From positions 248,001 to 312,000 of the forward strand of contig NZ_AMZQ01000001.1 in assembly GCF_000313615.1 (NCBI RefSeq): DNA of 64,000 nucleotides, read 5' to 3'. Shown here in pieces: positions 55,526-64,000 of this stretch (the stretch's first letter is position 1; each line of letters opens with the position of its first letter). The stretch is from Campylobacter showae CSUNSWCD (GTDB lineage Bacteria; Campylobacterota; Campylobacteria; Campylobacterales; Campylobacteraceae). The notes beneath the pieces are model-generated. The model saw only the letters and a program-made list of their open reading frames with translations, had not been told where the DNA came from and did no database searches. Position numbers and translations under genes: made by a program.

Positions 55526-56833
55526 ATGGCTACTGCTAAGCTAATCTGTGCGGTCATAGGCTTGATCGCCGTCGTGTTTTTATTGGTCAAAAAAAGAGAG
55601 ACCAAAACTGTGCTCATCGGCGTGGGACTCGTACTCTGCGTCATCTGTCTAAACCCGCTCGGAGCGCTTGAGAGCTTTACGAAGTCGATGACCTCTGCGG
55701 GGCTTATCAAGGCGATCTGCGCCAGTATGGGCTTTGCCTACGTTATGAAGGTGACTAAGTGCGACCAGCACCTGGTTTTGCTACTTACTAAGCCGATGAA
55801 AAATATCGGATTTTTGCTGATTCCGGCTACATTCGTGCTGACTTATTTTATCAATATCGCGATACCGTCGGCTGCGGGCTGCTCGGCTGCGGTGGGAGCT
55901 ACGATGATACCGCTTTTGATGGCCTCTGGCGTACGTCCTGCGATGGCGGGAGCTGCGGTGTTTGCGGGTACCTTTGGCGGCGTGCTAAGCCCCGGCTCTG
56001 CGCACAATATCTTCGTAACCGACATGGTTAAAAAGACAAACGAAGCCTACACCGTCCAAGACGTAATCGGCGTGCAGTTTCCAAACGCCGTAGCCGCTGG
56101 TATCGTCGTTTTGATCGTGATTAGTATGACGGCGATTATCTTTAAGGATTATCAAAAAGGACAGGATTTTTCGCCTAAATCGGCAAGTAACGCCGGTGAA
56201 GCGACGCAGACGAAGGTAAATTTACTCTTTGCTCTAGCGCCTCTCATCCCGCTAGTTATTCTCGTCGTCGGCGGTACTGGTCTAAATAAAATTTCGTGGC
56301 TAGCATGGACGAAGATGGGCGTGGCCGAGGCTATGATCCTTGGCGCTATCATCGCGGTTTTCATCACGTGGACGAGCCCGGAAAAGATCACTAAAGAGTT
56401 TTTTAACGGTATGGGTAGCGCCTACGCCGAGGTTATGGGTATCATCATCGCTGCCGGCGTTTTCGTAGCGGGTTTAAAGGCGTGCGGAGCGATCGACGCG
56501 GTCACCGAGTGGCTAAAACACTCTCAGGAGTTCGTGCGCTACGGCGGTACTTTCGTGCCGTATCTCATGGGTACGGTTACGGGCTCTGGCGACGCCGCTA
56601 CTATGGCGTTCAACCAAGCTATCACCGTTCACGCCGCGGATCTGGGCTTCGCGCAGGATAAGCTAGGCATGGCTGCTGCGATATCTGGCGCGCTAGGCCG
56701 CTCGTCGTCTCCTATCGCGGGTGCAGCGATCGTGTGCGCGGGTCTAGCTATGGTTAGCCCGGTCGAGATAGCCAAGCGAACGGCCCCAGCGATGGCGATA
56801 GCCGTGTGTGTTATAGCGTTTTTTATGCTCTAA
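55526..56833 (+). CDS. DcuC-family anaerobic C4-dicarboxylate carrier
   Basis: A 435-residue protein with 11-12 hydrophobic helices. The DcuC/YfcC-type segments are IPSAAGCSAAVGATMIPLLMASGVRPAMAGAAVFAGTFGGVLSPGSAHN near 115 and GSGDAATMAFNQAI near 355. Family members exchange fumarate, succinate, malate or aspartate across the inner membrane. GAAAGGGGAC precedes the ATG, and a perfect hairpin terminator follows the stop. Specificity is inferred. Confidence 0.87.
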   Translation: MATAKLICAVIGLIAVVFLLVKKRETKTVLIGVGLVLCVICLNPLGALESFTKSMTSAGLIKAICASMGFAYVMKVTKCDQHLVLLLTKPMKNIGFLLIPATFVLTYFINIAIPSAAGCSAAVGATMIPLLMASGVRPAMAGAAVFAGTFGGVLSPGSAHNIFVTDMVKKTNEAYTVQDVIGVQFPNAVAAGIVVLIVISMTAIIFKDYQKGQDFSPKSASNAGEATQTKVNLLFALAPLIPLVILVVGGTGLNKISWLAWTKMGVAEAMILGAIIAVFITWTSPEKITKEFFNGMGSAYAEVMGIIIAAGVFVAGLKACGAIDAVTEWLKHSQEFVRYGGTFVPYLMGTVTGSGDAATMAFNQAITVHAADLGFAQDKLGMAAAISGALGRSSSPIAGAAIVCAGLAMVSPVEIAKRTAPAMAIAVCVIAFFML

Positions 56834-56852
56834 ATTTAGAGTTAAATTTGAT

Positions 56853-56877
56853 AAAGTCGGCGCCTTGCCGACTTTTT
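56853..56877 (+). terminator. Rho-independent terminator after the DcuC-family gene
   Basis: A perfect 9-base stem AAAGTCGGC/GCCGACTTT with loop GCCTT, followed by further T residues, 20 bases past the stop codon. Confidence 0.85.
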
Positions 56878-57012
56878 GCATGGACGGCGTTTGTCGTCCT
56901 TTAAATTTTAGAAAATTAGTTAAATTTAATCCTTGCGCGCGTCGTATCTCACAGGCAGGTACTTTTTCTATCAAATTTACCGAGTCAAATTTGCCGCGCA
57001 AAGGCAGCCGTG

Positions 57013-57307
57013 CTATCTTTGGATAAACTCTTTATATCGGTCGCAGGCAAGCTCGGGCTCCATATCGCAGGCTTTTTTGAGGTAAGTAGCATCCGCCGCC
57101 GTTACCTAGCTCGCAGGCTTTTGAGTAGAGCTCTGCCGCTTTTTGATAGTCTTGCGCGGCTCCGTTTAGCGCGTTATCGTATAAAACTCCAAGCTCGTAG
57201 TAGCTTGCGCCGTTTCCATCGTCGCACTCCTTTTGTAGCGCGTTTATGTAGGCACCGACTGCTAAAACCGAAGTTTCGATTAACGGTAAAATTAATTTCG
57301 CTCCTAT
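57013..57307 (-). pseudogene. Remnant of a Sel1-repeat (Hcp-like, Cys-rich) protein gene
   Basis: On the minus strand an open frame from 57307 to 57032 reads KECDDGNGASYYELGVLYDN, then a repeat ending KACELGNGGGCYL, the Cys-paired Sel1 pattern of Helicobacter/Campylobacter Hcp proteins. It has no start codon or signal peptide. The expected C-terminal repeat (LKKACDMEPELACDRYKEF, stop at 57013) continues in another frame. A piece of the last repeat is missing, so the gene is truncated at both ends. The rest of the 663-base gap between the DcuC gene and pepT holds only the terminator and AAATTT-rich sequence. Confidence 0.7.
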
Positions 57308-57496
57308 TTAAATTTGCTTTCGCATTTTACGCAAAGCGAGCTTAAATTCGGGCGACTCGGTCAAATTTACGGTTCAAATTTGACGTAAATTTGGGTTAGC
57401 GCCGTAAAGGAGCGGGTCTTGGCGGCGTAAAAATAGTGATATGAGAGCTGCAACACGCAAATTTGAGAGCGAATTCGCCCTCAAATTTGACCGAAT

Positions 57497-58732
57497 TTAT
57501 TTCTCGGCTATGATTTTAATTATCTCGCAGATGACGTTGCTGGCTGCGCGTAGCGATTTTACCGGCAGGTACTCGTAGATGGAGTGAAAGTTGTGCGCGC
57601 CGGTAAAGAGATTCGGACACGGTACGCCCTTTTCCGAGATGACCGCGCCGTCGTAGCCGCCTCGCATCGGGATGACTTTTGGCTCTATGTTTAGCCGAGC
57701 GTAGGCCTGCTTTGCCGCGACGACGGGTAGGCTGTTTTCGCCACCTTCAAGGTAGTTAAATACGTTTTTGTAGCGATCTTTTAGGCTGATTTGAATTCTG
57801 TGCGCGCCGTAAATTTTAGCAAACGAGTCGGCTAGATCTTGTAAAAACGCCATGCGCTGCGCATATTTTGCCTCGTTAAATTCGCGAACGTCGAGCTTTA
57901 GCACGGTCTTTGCGCTGTTGCCCGATAGCTCCTTGACCCAGTAGTAGCCCTCGACGCCGTCGGTGTATTCGGGTGCTTCGCCGCCCGGTAGCATCGAGAT
58001 AAATTTATGCGCGAGTAGCAAGGAATTTACTAGCTTGCCCTTGGCGTTCATCGGGTGCGCGGACTGCCCGACGAAGGTCACGACCGCGTCGCCGGCGTTC
58101 CAGTTTTGGTAAATCAGCTCGCCTATACCGCAGCAATCAAGACAGTAGGCAAAGTCGGCCTTTATCTCCGAGACGTCAAGCGCCTTGGCCCCGCGCAGGC
58201 CTTGCTCCTCGTCGGGTAAAAAGCCAAACGTCACGTCGCCGTGCTCGATTTGTGGGTTTTGTATGAAAAACTGCGCGGCGTTTACGATGGCGGCGATCGC
58301 GGCCTTGTCGTCCGCGCCTAGCAGGCTGGTGCCGTCGGTTACGATGAGATCGTCTCCGACGTAGTTAGCAAGCTCTGGAAATTCGCTAAGTTTGAGCGTT
58401 ATGCCTAGCTCTTTGTTTAGCGTGACGTCGCCGCCCTCGTAGCGCACGATTTGCGCTTTCGTGTCGTTTTTTTGCTCCGCGCTAGTATCAAGGTGCGCGA
58501 AAAACGCCACGGACGGCAGCTTCTTGGCGGAGTTTGACGGCAAAACGGCCGTAGTTATGGCGTTTTCTCGTCTTTTTATATTTTGTAGTCCAAGCTCCTT
58601 TAGCTCGCTTTCTATCAGCTTTGCTAGATCGTGCTCGGTTGGGTTTGACGGCATGATGCCTGCCGCGCCCGCTTCGCGGTTTGTCGTTGTGTTGATCTTT
58701 GTATAGCGTAAAAATCTCTCGACTATATCCAT
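57497..58732 (-). CDS. pepT: Peptidase T (tripeptide aminopeptidase)
   Basis: A 411-residue M20 metallopeptidase: FFAHLDTSAE near 80 (metal His-x-Asp), LLGADDKAAIAAI near 140, the catalytic Glu in FGFLPDEEQGLRGAK near 172, and FTGAHNFHSIYEYLPV near 382. It removes the N-terminal residue of tripeptides in the cytoplasm. Its start faces the divergent DUF6882-like gene across 136 bases. With pepE nearby, it fits a peptide-using lifestyle. Confidence 0.93.
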   Translation of the reverse strand: MDIVERFLRYTKINTTTNREAGAAGIMPSNPTEHDLAKLIESELKELGLQNIKRRENAITTAVLPSNSAKKLPSVAFFAHLDTSAEQKNDTKAQIVRYEGGDVTLNKELGITLKLSEFPELANYVGDDLIVTDGTSLLGADDKAAIAAIVNAAQFFIQNPQIEHGDVTFGFLPDEEQGLRGAKALDVSEIKADFAYCLDCCGIGELIYQNWNAGDAVVTFVGQSAHPMNAKGKLVNSLLLAHKFISMLPGGEAPEYTDGVEGYYWVKELSGNSAKTVLKLDVREFNEAKYAQRMAFLQDLADSFAKIYGAHRIQISLKDRYKNVFNYLEGGENSLPVVAAKQAYARLNIEPKVIPMRGGYDGAVISEKGVPCPNLFTGAHNFHSIYEYLPVKSLRAASNVICEIIKIIAEK

Positions 58733-58868
58733 GTTTGCTCCTAAATTTGAGATAAAATTTATGAAATTATACTATCTTTTAATTAAGCTTAAAATAAAAT
58801 TTTAATATTTTAGGGCAAGTTTAAAATTTAATCGGTATAATTCGCAAACTAAATTTAAAGGAGCAAAA

Positions 58869-59579
58869 ATGCGAAATTTACGCTACGTAAGCGACCTTTC
58901 GGACTTTCATCAGGTTTTTTCGGCGACGCTGGGAAAGATGGCGACCGTACAAAATAGATTTGCGGATATCGTCGGCAACCTCGACTGGAACGTGGATTTT
59001 GACAGCTGCGAGATAGCTTTCGGCGATCAAATTTATAAGATACAGTTTATCGGCAGCGAGTCAAACGTGAGCGACACTTGGCTGTGGGGGCACGCGAACG
59101 TAAATAATTTCGGCGAGGAGGCGACGCGGTTTTCGGCGGAGGTGTTGCGCGCTGGAGCGGAGTGGGGCTTGCAGGCTTTTAGCGAACCGAGTTTTGAGCT
59201 AGATGAAACCTTTAACGGCCATACGCTTTGTATAGCCGCGTGCGGAGCGGTGGGCGAAAATTTATGCTACTACGGCTGCAGGCACGACAAGGGCTGTGCG
59301 TTTGTGGCTATCACAGATGCGCCGGATTTGCTTTTTGGGCCTCTTAGCGCGCACGAGTTTGTCAAAACAGCAAGCGGCTGCATACAAAATCACGACGTAG
59401 ATCATAAAATTTTCATCAAAAGCTTTTTGGAATTCAACGGAGTCAAATTTGATGAAAACGTCGAAAAGGGCGGATTTTTTAAGAAAGCCAAAGACGAAAT
59501 CGTAGCTAAATTTGACAAAGAGCTTTTGATCAAATTTGACGATAAGGGTAGGATATCGGAATTTAAATATGAATTTTAA
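58869..59579 (+). CDS. DUF6882-like protein of unknown function
   Basis: A 236-residue soluble protein with SESNVSDTWLWGHANVNNFGEE near 62, a Trp-rich core segment recalling the DUF6882 family (from memory, not searched), and a Cys-rich middle (CIAACGAVGENLCYYGCRHDKGC near 121-140). The Cys spacing could bind metal. The last 40 residues are Lys/Phe-rich and partly encoded by AAATTT repeats. TTTAAAGGAGC gives the start. A shared hairpin with the convergent symporter gene follows. No role can be assigned. Confidence 0.6.
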   Translation: MRNLRYVSDLSDFHQVFSATLGKMATVQNRFADIVGNLDWNVDFDSCEIAFGDQIYKIQFIGSESNVSDTWLWGHANVNNFGEEATRFSAEVLRAGAEWGLQAFSEPSFELDETFNGHTLCIAACGAVGENLCYYGCRHDKGCAFVAITDAPDLLFGPLSAHEFVKTASGCIQNHDVDHKIFIKSFLEFNGVKFDENVEKGGFFKKAKDEIVAKFDKELLIKFDDKGRISEFKYEF

Positions 59580-59595
59580 TTTGGGTAGTTTGAGC

Positions 59596-59624
59596 AAGGC
59601 GATGGGTTAAAAGCCCACCGCCTT
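59596..59624. terminator. Convergent hairpin between the DUF6882-like gene and the symporter
   Basis: AAGGCG-A-TGGG pairs with CCCA-C-CGCCTT around the loop TTAAAAG, with one mismatch. It lies between two converging stop codons and could serve both strands; the flanking T-runs are weak. Confidence 0.6.
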
Positions 59625-59628
59625 AAAT

Positions 59629-60999
59629 TTACGAATGGAAGTGAAACTCGTCCGGGTGATCTAGCGCGTAGCGGAATTTCTCCATATCTACTTTTTTATC
59701 CCAGATCGAGATGATTAGGCAGCCCACGGCGTTGCCGCAGAGGTTTCCGACCGCGCGCATCTCGGACATAAACTTATCAACACCAAGTAGCACCGCAACC
59801 GTAACCACCGGGATACCTGCGCTAGGAAGCGCGGCAAGCGTACCGGCAAGTATGATAAATCCAGAGCCTGTGACGCCGACAGCGCCCTTGCTAGTTACCA
59901 TCAAGATGACGAGAATTTGTATCAAATGCTCGATGCTTAGCGGGATGCCGAAGGCTTGAGCAAGGAAAATAACGCTAAGCGATAGGTAGATGTTTGTACA
60001 GTCTAGGTTAAACGAATATCCCGTCGGTATGATGAGTCCGACCGCGCCTCTATGGATGCCCGCAGCCTCTAGCTTTTGCATGAGCGGAGCTAGCGCGGTC
60101 TCTGAGGAGCTCGTTGCAAACACGATCAAGACCTCTTTTGCGATGAAGCGCATAAATTTAAAGATATTGACTTTTGCAAAATAGCAAATAATACCCAGAA
60201 CGACGAATATAAAAAATAAGCTTGCAATCGCCATAACGAAAAGTAGCTCAAGCATACCCAAAAGCGAGTTGATGCCAAATTTGCCGATCAAAAACGCCAT
60301 CGCGGAAAATGCTGCAACCGGGCTAAATAGCATCAAAATCGTAAGCAGTTTTAGCACCCAGTGCTGAACGATTTCAAGTGGTCTTAGGATCTTCTTTTTA
60401 TAGTCGTGCTTTAAAAACGAGATCGCAACAGCCGTAACGATCGCCAAAAATAGCACTTGAAGTGTGTTTGATTTGATAAACGGATCAAGCAAATGCACAT
60501 AAGGGAAAATGCCGTCTACGGGCACAGCGCCGCGTAAAATGTGAAGCGTATGCGCTAAAATTCCGCTATTTGCGTCTATATTTGAGGCTTGGCTCGTAAA
60601 TTTCTCTACGCTAGAGGCGTCAAGCTGCGTGTAGTCAAGGTGCATATCGTGACCCGGTTTTAGCGTCTCGCCAAAGATTATTCCCACGGCAAGAGCTATG
60701 GTGCTCACAACCTCAAAGTAGATAAATCCTTTAAGTCCGATAGAGCCCAGTTCCTTCATGCTCTCAAGTCCGATTATGCCTGAGACGATCGTGAGGAAAA
60801 TAATCGGTCCGATGAGCGCTTTTAGGGCTTTGATAAAGTAGTCGATGCCCGGCTTGCTCGCGATGCCTAGATCCGGGAAGATCATGCCGACCGCGATACC
60901 GGCGACGATGCCGAAAACCACCCAAAACGCTAGGTTGGTAAACATTCTAATAAGAAAAGGTTTTTGCGGCTTGGCCGCGTTTGAAACGCTTGGGTTCAA
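59629..60999 (-). CDS. Dicarboxylate/amino acid:cation symporter (DAACS, DctA/GltP-like)
   Basis: A 456-residue protein with eight helices and two re-entrant loops. The DAACS signatures are present: the serine-rich loop ATSSSETALAPLMQKLE near 305, TGYSFNLDCTNIYLSLSVIFLAQ near 335, and the second re-entrant loop TSKGAVGVTGSGFIILAGTLAALP near 377. It imports C4-dicarboxylates or glutamate/aspartate with cations. The start is TTG 60999 with AAAGGA 6 bases upstream. It is the second dicarboxylate-type carrier in this region. Confidence 0.88.
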   Translation of the reverse strand: MNPSVSNAAKPQKPFLIRMFTNLAFWVVFGIVAGIAVGMIFPDLGIASKPGIDYFIKALKALIGPIIFLTIVSGIIGLESMKELGSIGLKGFIYFEVVSTIALAVGIIFGETLKPGHDMHLDYTQLDASSVEKFTSQASNIDANSGILAHTLHILRGAVPVDGIFPYVHLLDPFIKSNTLQVLFLAIVTAVAISFLKHDYKKKILRPLEIVQHWVLKLLTILMLFSPVAAFSAMAFLIGKFGINSLLGMLELLFVMAIASLFFIFVVLGIICYFAKVNIFKFMRFIAKEVLIVFATSSSETALAPLMQKLEAAGIHRGAVGLIIPTGYSFNLDCTNIYLSLSVIFLAQAFGIPLSIEHLIQILVILMVTSKGAVGVTGSGFIILAGTLAALPSAGIPVVTVAVLLGVDKFMSEMRAVGNLCGNAVGCLIISIWDKKVDMEKFRYALDHPDEFHFHS

Positions 61000-61114
61000 G
61001 AGGTGTCCTTTAAAAATTATTAAAAAGCTATTTTAACAAATAAATTTATATAAAAAGATAAAATCGCGGCGATTTTGGTCAAATTTTACCGACCGCCGCA
61101 AATTTTATCAAATT

Positions 61115-61609
61115 TTACAAACTCTCTAAAATTTCGATTGAATTTATCTTATCGCCTTGCCTGACGCTATCTAGAGTCTTTAGGCTAGGCTCGTCCACGA
61201 TCTGGCCAAACACCGTATGCACGCCGTCAAGGTGCGGCTGCGCGCTGTGGCAGACGAAAAACTGACTGCCGCCCGTATCGCGTCCGGCGTGCGCCATGGA
61301 TAAGGTTCCGCGTTTGTGCTTGTGTTTTTGGCCTACGCACTCGCATTTTATGCGCCAGCCCGGCCCTCCTGTGCCCGTACCGTGCGGGCAGCCGCCCTGG
61401 ATCACGAAATTTGGGATCACGCGGTGGAAATTTAATCCGTCGTAAAAGCCGCTTTTGGCTAGCTGAGCGAAATTCGTCACTGCTTGTGGCGCTTCCTCAC
61501 CGTAGAGTTCGAGCTTCATATCGCCTTTTTCGGTGTGGATCACGGCAAATTTGAGCTTAGCAAGCTCGGCCGCGTCGATGTCGTAGATTTTTAGTTCGTC
61601 GTTTCTCAT
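61115..61609 (-). CDS. Cyclophilin-type peptidyl-prolyl cis-trans isomerase
   Basis: A 164-residue cytoplasmic cyclophilin (no signal peptide) with [25 protein letters not shown] near 57 (catalytic Arg), [12 protein letters not shown] near 107 and [13 protein letters not shown] near 127. It speeds proline isomerisation in folding proteins. AAGGAAAAAA precedes its ATG, 14 bases after the YebC-family gene, so the two share a transcript. Confidence 0.93.
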   Translation of the reverse strand: MRNDELKIYDIDAAELAKLKFAVIHTEKGDMKLELYGEEAPQAVTNFAQLAKSGFYDGLNFHRVIPNFVIQGGCPHGTGTGGPGWRIKCECVGQKHKHKRGTLSMAHAGRDTGGSQFFVCHSAQPHLDGVHTVFGQIVDEPSLKTLDSVRQGDKINSIEILESL

Positions 61610-61623
61610 TTTTTTCCTTAAAT

Positions 61624-62331
61624 TTATTCGATATTTGTATAAACCGCTTGCACGTCGTCGTCGTCTTCGAGCTTATCGAGTAGTTTTTCTAGTTCGTTCA
61701 TCTGCTCTTCGTCTAGGCTTATCGGCGAGTTTGCGATGTACTGCAGGCTAGCTTTTTTAGCCTCGAGTCCTAGCTTTTCGATACCTTCGCTTAGCGTGCC
61801 AAAGCTTGCGTAATCGCCGTAGATATAAAGCACGCCGTCTTCTTCCTCGATCTCGGTTAGACCAAAGTCGATGAGCTCTAGCTCAATCTCGTCAAGCTCT
61901 TTTGCGGGCATATCGAGCTCAAAAACGCTCTTTCTCGTAAACATAAAATTTAAGCTTCCGCTAGGCAGGATTTCGCCGCCGTTTTTGCTAAATATCGCCT
62001 TGACGTTAGCAACCGTGCGAGTTGGGTTATCGGTAGCGCACTCGACGATGATCTGCACGCCGTGAGCGCCCTTGCCGTCGTAAAAGATGGTCTTGATATC
62101 CGCGCTATCCTTGCCGCTAGCGCGTTTTATCGCTGCATCGATGTTGTCTTTTGGCATATTTTGCGCCTTGGCCGCTGCTATTGCGGCGCGGAGTTTTGGG
62201 TTCATATCAGGCTCCGTGCCGCCCTCTTTAGCCGCTACGGTTATGGCTTTTGCGAGTTTTGGAAAAACTTTGCTCATCTTGTCCCAGCGCGCTTCTTTCG
62301 CGGCGCGCCTATATTCAAACGCTCGTCCCAT
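61624..62331 (-). CDS. YebC/PmpR family transcriptional/translational regulator
   Basis: A 235-residue protein of the usual YebC length: [71 protein letters not shown] near 40, then [19 protein letters not shown] near 95. Family members bind DNA and affect translation of proline-rich stretches. AAAGGAATG forms the start context. It is followed on the same strand by cyclophilin. Confidence 0.92.
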   Translation of the reverse strand: MGRAFEYRRAAKEARWDKMSKVFPKLAKAITVAAKEGGTEPDMNPKLRAAIAAAKAQNMPKDNIDAAIKRASGKDSADIKTIFYDGKGAHGVQIIVECATDNPTRTVANVKAIFSKNGGEILPSGSLNFMFTRKSVFELDMPAKELDEIELELIDFGLTEIEEEDGVLYIYGDYASFGTLSEGIEKLGLEAKKASLQYIANSPISLDEEQMNELEKLLDKLEDDDDVQAVYTNIE

Positions 62332-62436
62332 TTCATTCCTTTAAAAATTTTTGCCCAATTATATCTAAAAAAATTTTGCATTTTTTTAAAAACGCGAGGT
62401 TTTGAGCGTATTAGTAAAAAATTTAGCTTTAAGTCC

Positions 62437-62442
62437 TATAAT
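62437..62442 (+). promoter_or_regulatory. -10 box directly before the GNAT gene
   Basis: A perfect TATAAT ends 6 bases before ATG 62449, so transcription would begin at or next to the start codon and the message may be leaderless. No ribosome binding site is present in this interval. Confidence 0.5.
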
Positions 62443-62448
62443 CCGAAT

Positions 62449-63003
62449 ATGATTTTAAATGCCCGAAAAGACGACGCCGCGCGCTGCATAGAGTTGTTAA
62501 ATTTAGCCATGGAGGACATCGCATTTACGCTTAGCGGCGTGAGCGATCCCGCTAAGAGCGATGAAATTTTGCATAAATTTTTTAGAAGCGAGATAAACCG
62601 CCTAAGCTACAACAATGTTTTTGTTTTCAAATTTGACGGCGAGATCGCGGGAGCGATTTGCGCTTACGACGGAGGAGAGATCGAGGTATTGGATGAGCCT
62701 ATTAGGGCGCATTTGCGTATGCTTGGCTCAAACGAAGTTCCGCAGACGGAGTGCTTTGCAGACGAGCTATATATCGATAGTCTTGCCGTGGACGAGAGGT
62801 TTCGCGGACGAGGCATCGCAAAAGAGCTGATCAAATTTATCTTTACCCTCGCGCCAAAACGAAATATCAAAAAAGTAGCCCTCATCGTCGATGAAAAAAA
62901 GCCAAAAACTATGGCTTTTTACGAGCGTTTAGGTTTTAAAACCGACTGCGAAATGATCATAAATTCTCACAAATACTACCATATGATAAAGGAGATAAAA
63001 TGA
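62449..63003 (+). CDS. GNAT family N-acetyltransferase
   Basis: A 184-residue acetyltransferase: MILNARKDDAARCIELLNLAMEDIAF at the N-terminus, ELYIDSLAVDERFRGRGIAKELIKF near 112 (acetyl-CoA loop RGRGIA), and KPKTMAFYERLGFKTDCEM near 155. The substrate is unknown. I start it at ATG 62449, since the conserved fold begins there; a longer frame to 62062 would run through the divergent YebC-family gene. A TATAAT 6 bases upstream suggests leaderless translation. The stop overlaps the copper-chaperone start (ATGA). Confidence 0.82.
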   Translation: MILNARKDDAARCIELLNLAMEDIAFTLSGVSDPAKSDEILHKFFRSEINRLSYNNVFVFKFDGEIAGAICAYDGGEIEVLDEPIRAHLRMLGSNEVPQTECFADELYIDSLAVDERFRGRGIAKELIKFIFTLAPKRNIKKVALIVDEKKPKTMAFYERLGFKTDCEMIINSHKYYHMIKEIK

Positions 63004-63203
63004 CTAAATTTAAGGTTGCTAATATCCACTGCGAAAACTGCGCAAACACCATAAAAAACGCTCTTGGCGATGAATACGGCGAGATAAAAGTAGATATGAG
63101 CGCCGAGCCAAAGATCGTGAGCGTAAATTTAGACGGCAAGGACGAGGCGAAATTTAAAGAGGAGCTGGATGATTTGGGATTTAGCGTCATAGAGAAAATT
63201 TGA
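63000..63203 (+). CDS. copZ: Heavy-metal-associated (CopZ-like) metallochaperone
   Basis: A 67-residue HMA domain with the metal-binding pair in VANIHCENCANTIKNAL (Cys-x-x-Cys at about residues 11-14, with His before it). It carries Cu(I) to the P-type ATPase encoded directly downstream. Its ATG overlaps the GNAT stop and its TGA overlaps the ATPase ATG (TGATG), so the three genes are coupled. GATAAAGGAG is the binding site. Confidence 0.88.
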   Translation: MTKFKVANIHCENCANTIKNALGDEYGEIKVDMSAEPKIVSVNLDGKDEAKFKEELDDLGFSVIEKI

Positions 63204-64000
63204 TGCAAAATATCAAACTAAACATCGCAGGCATGACCTGCGTAAACTGTTCAAACGCCATCGAGCGCGTGACGAAAAAGATCGCGGGCGTGCTAGACGC
63301 GAAAGTTAGCTTCGCAAACGGCTCGGGCGAATTTATCATAGAAAGCGCCGAAGTACAAGCCGCGATAGAAGAAAAGATAAAAAAACTAGGCTACGGCGTG
63401 GCAAAGGATTTGGCGGAATTTGAAGCCAAACGCGAGAAGCATATCTTAAATTTACGCCGAAATTTCCTAGCCGCCGCAGCTTTTAGCGCGGTGATTATGG
63501 CGCTTGAGATGAGCGAGCAGCCAAGCGTAGCAAAATCAGCCATCATGCTAGCGCTTGCCTTTATCACGATAGCTACGTGCGGGCGGGACTTTTTCATCCA
63601 CGCTTACGGCGCGCTAAAAAATAAAAATTTCGACATGAACGTACTCGTAGCACTGGGCACTAGCACGGCGTTTGCGTATTCGCTGGGCGTTTTTATCGCG
63701 GGCGAGCGCCTGCCTGAAAATATGCGCCACCTTTACGTTTCAGGCGCAGCCATGATAACGGCTTTCGTGCTGCTGGGTAAATTTTTAGAAGAGCGTTCAA
63801 AAGCCCGCGCTGGCGACTACATAAAATCGCTAATGGATATGTCGCCCAAAACCGCTCTTGTGCTACAAAAAGACGGTAGTGCGCTGGAAGCGGGTGTTGC
63901 GAGCCTAAAAATAGGCGACATCGCGGTCGTAAAGAGCGGCTATGCGGTGCCTTGCGACGGAGTCGTGATAAACGGCGGCGCGGAGATCGACACCTCGATG
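63203..64000 (+). CDS. copA: Heavy-metal (copper) translocating P-type ATPase, 3' part beyond the window
   Basis: The frame runs open from ATG 63203 to the window end (266 codons). It has an N-terminal HMA domain with GMTCVNCSNAIERV (Cys-x-x-Cys near 13-16), then hydrophobic helices from about residue 90, the NFDMNVLVALGTSTAFAYSLGV segment typical of P1B ATPases near 145, and KIGDIAVVKSGYAVPCDGVVI of the actuator domain near 230. The phosphorylation and CPC motifs lie outside the window, so copper specificity is inferred from the chaperone and the HMA type. Confidence 0.9.
   Translation, partial: MQNIKLNIAGMTCVNCSNAIERVTKKIAGVLDAKVSFANGSGEFIIESAEVQAAIEEKIKKLGYGVAKDLAEFEAKREKHILNLRRNFLAAAAFSAVIMALEMSEQPSVAKSAIMLALAFITIATCGRDFFIHAYGALKNKNFDMNVLVALGTSTAFAYSLGVFIAGERLPENMRHLYVSGAAMITAFVLLGKFLEERSKARAGDYIKSLMDMSPKTALVLQKDGSALEAGVASLKIGDIAVVKSGYAVPCDGVVINGGAEIDTSM

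Noticed and set aside
57010-57345. A 111-codon plus-strand frame rich in Arg and Leu
   Set aside because: It is the complement of the Sel1-repeat remnant on the minus strand; its composition (Arg-Leu-Ala) is typical of an antisense shadow.
62062-62448. N-terminal extension of the GNAT gene by 129 codons
   Set aside because: It lies antisense to the YebC-family gene, contains no recognisable domain, and the acetyltransferase fold starts at 62449.

Overview
The window is a 64 kb chromosomal piece of a Campylobacter-type epsilonproteobacterium. The evidence is a complete protein N-glycosylation (pgl) locus in the Campylobacter order, the run pglG / cheY / prmA / ftsH / psd-like / pssA known from C. 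jejuni, a second syntenic block (pflB, serS, trpS, aroK, der, DMT permease, kdsA, ribH, nusB, pyrF), frequent TTG starts, and a very dense AAATTT word. Base composition is richer in GC than C. jejuni, so the oral C. rectus / C. showae / C. curvus / C. concisus side of the genus fits best. The species cannot be fixed by eye.

Layout. 1-7.5 kb: surface lipooligosaccharide genes. These are an O-antigen-ligase-like membrane protein and a polysaccharide deacetylase on the plus strand, then a minus-strand operon waaC, lpxL/htrB, a GT2 and a heptosyltransferase of the WaaQ type. A frameshifted small membrane-protein gene lies between them. 7.5-10.5 kb: a PolB-type 3'-5' exonuclease, a UDP-glucuronate epimerase and an exported ATP-dependent DNA ligase. 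10.6-16.9 kb: a tightly coupled sugar-nucleotide operon (galE/gne, ugd, an ecotin-family protease inhibitor, a UDP-HexNAc dehydrogenase, a Wzx-type flippase and a GT25). 17-28.8 kb: pglH, I, J, B, A, C, D, E, F, G. No ABC-type PglK flippase is visible; the Wzx-type protein sits where PglK would be expected. 28.8-37.3 kb: hisH, hisA, cheY, prmA, ftsH, a Psd-like protein lacking the usual pyruvoyl serine, pssA, a short leader peptide with five leucines in a row, leuA, and an exported VWA protein.

37.5-51.4 kb: flagellar disk protein PflB, serS, a CopD-like membrane protein, trpS, a 617-base non-coding stretch with hairpin repeats, aroK, der, a DMT permease, an AT-rich orphan gene, kdsA, a paired SMR transporter, a CDF transporter, ribH, nusB and pyrF. 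51.6-64 kb: a Cdd1-like gene, tRNA-Ser(GCT) followed by about 780 bases without an intact gene, pncB, pepE, a DcuC-family carrier, a Sel1-repeat gene remnant, pepT, a DUF6882-like gene, a dicarboxylate symporter, cyclophilin, a YebC-family regulator, a GNAT acetyltransferase, a copper chaperone and the start of a CopA-type ATPase.

How the genes work together. The centre of the window builds an undecaprenyl-linked oligosaccharide starting from UDP-diNAc-bacillosamine (PglF, E, D, C), extends it (A, J, H, I), flips it and transfers it to Asn with PglB. Neighbouring dehydrogenases and epimerases could add uronic-acid-type donors. Several stretches (about 8.5-9.5, 10.6-13.9, 40-42.6 and 46.2-50.3 kb) have visibly lower GC at third codon positions than their surroundings. 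One change happens abruptly inside a single gene near 13,880, which points to homologous recombination with a related, more AT-rich Campylobacter. The most notable items are the ecotin gene inside the sugar operon, the leucine leader in front of leuA, the Wzx-for-PglK arrangement, the PglB with an enlarged membrane domain, and the mosaic dehydrogenase gene.
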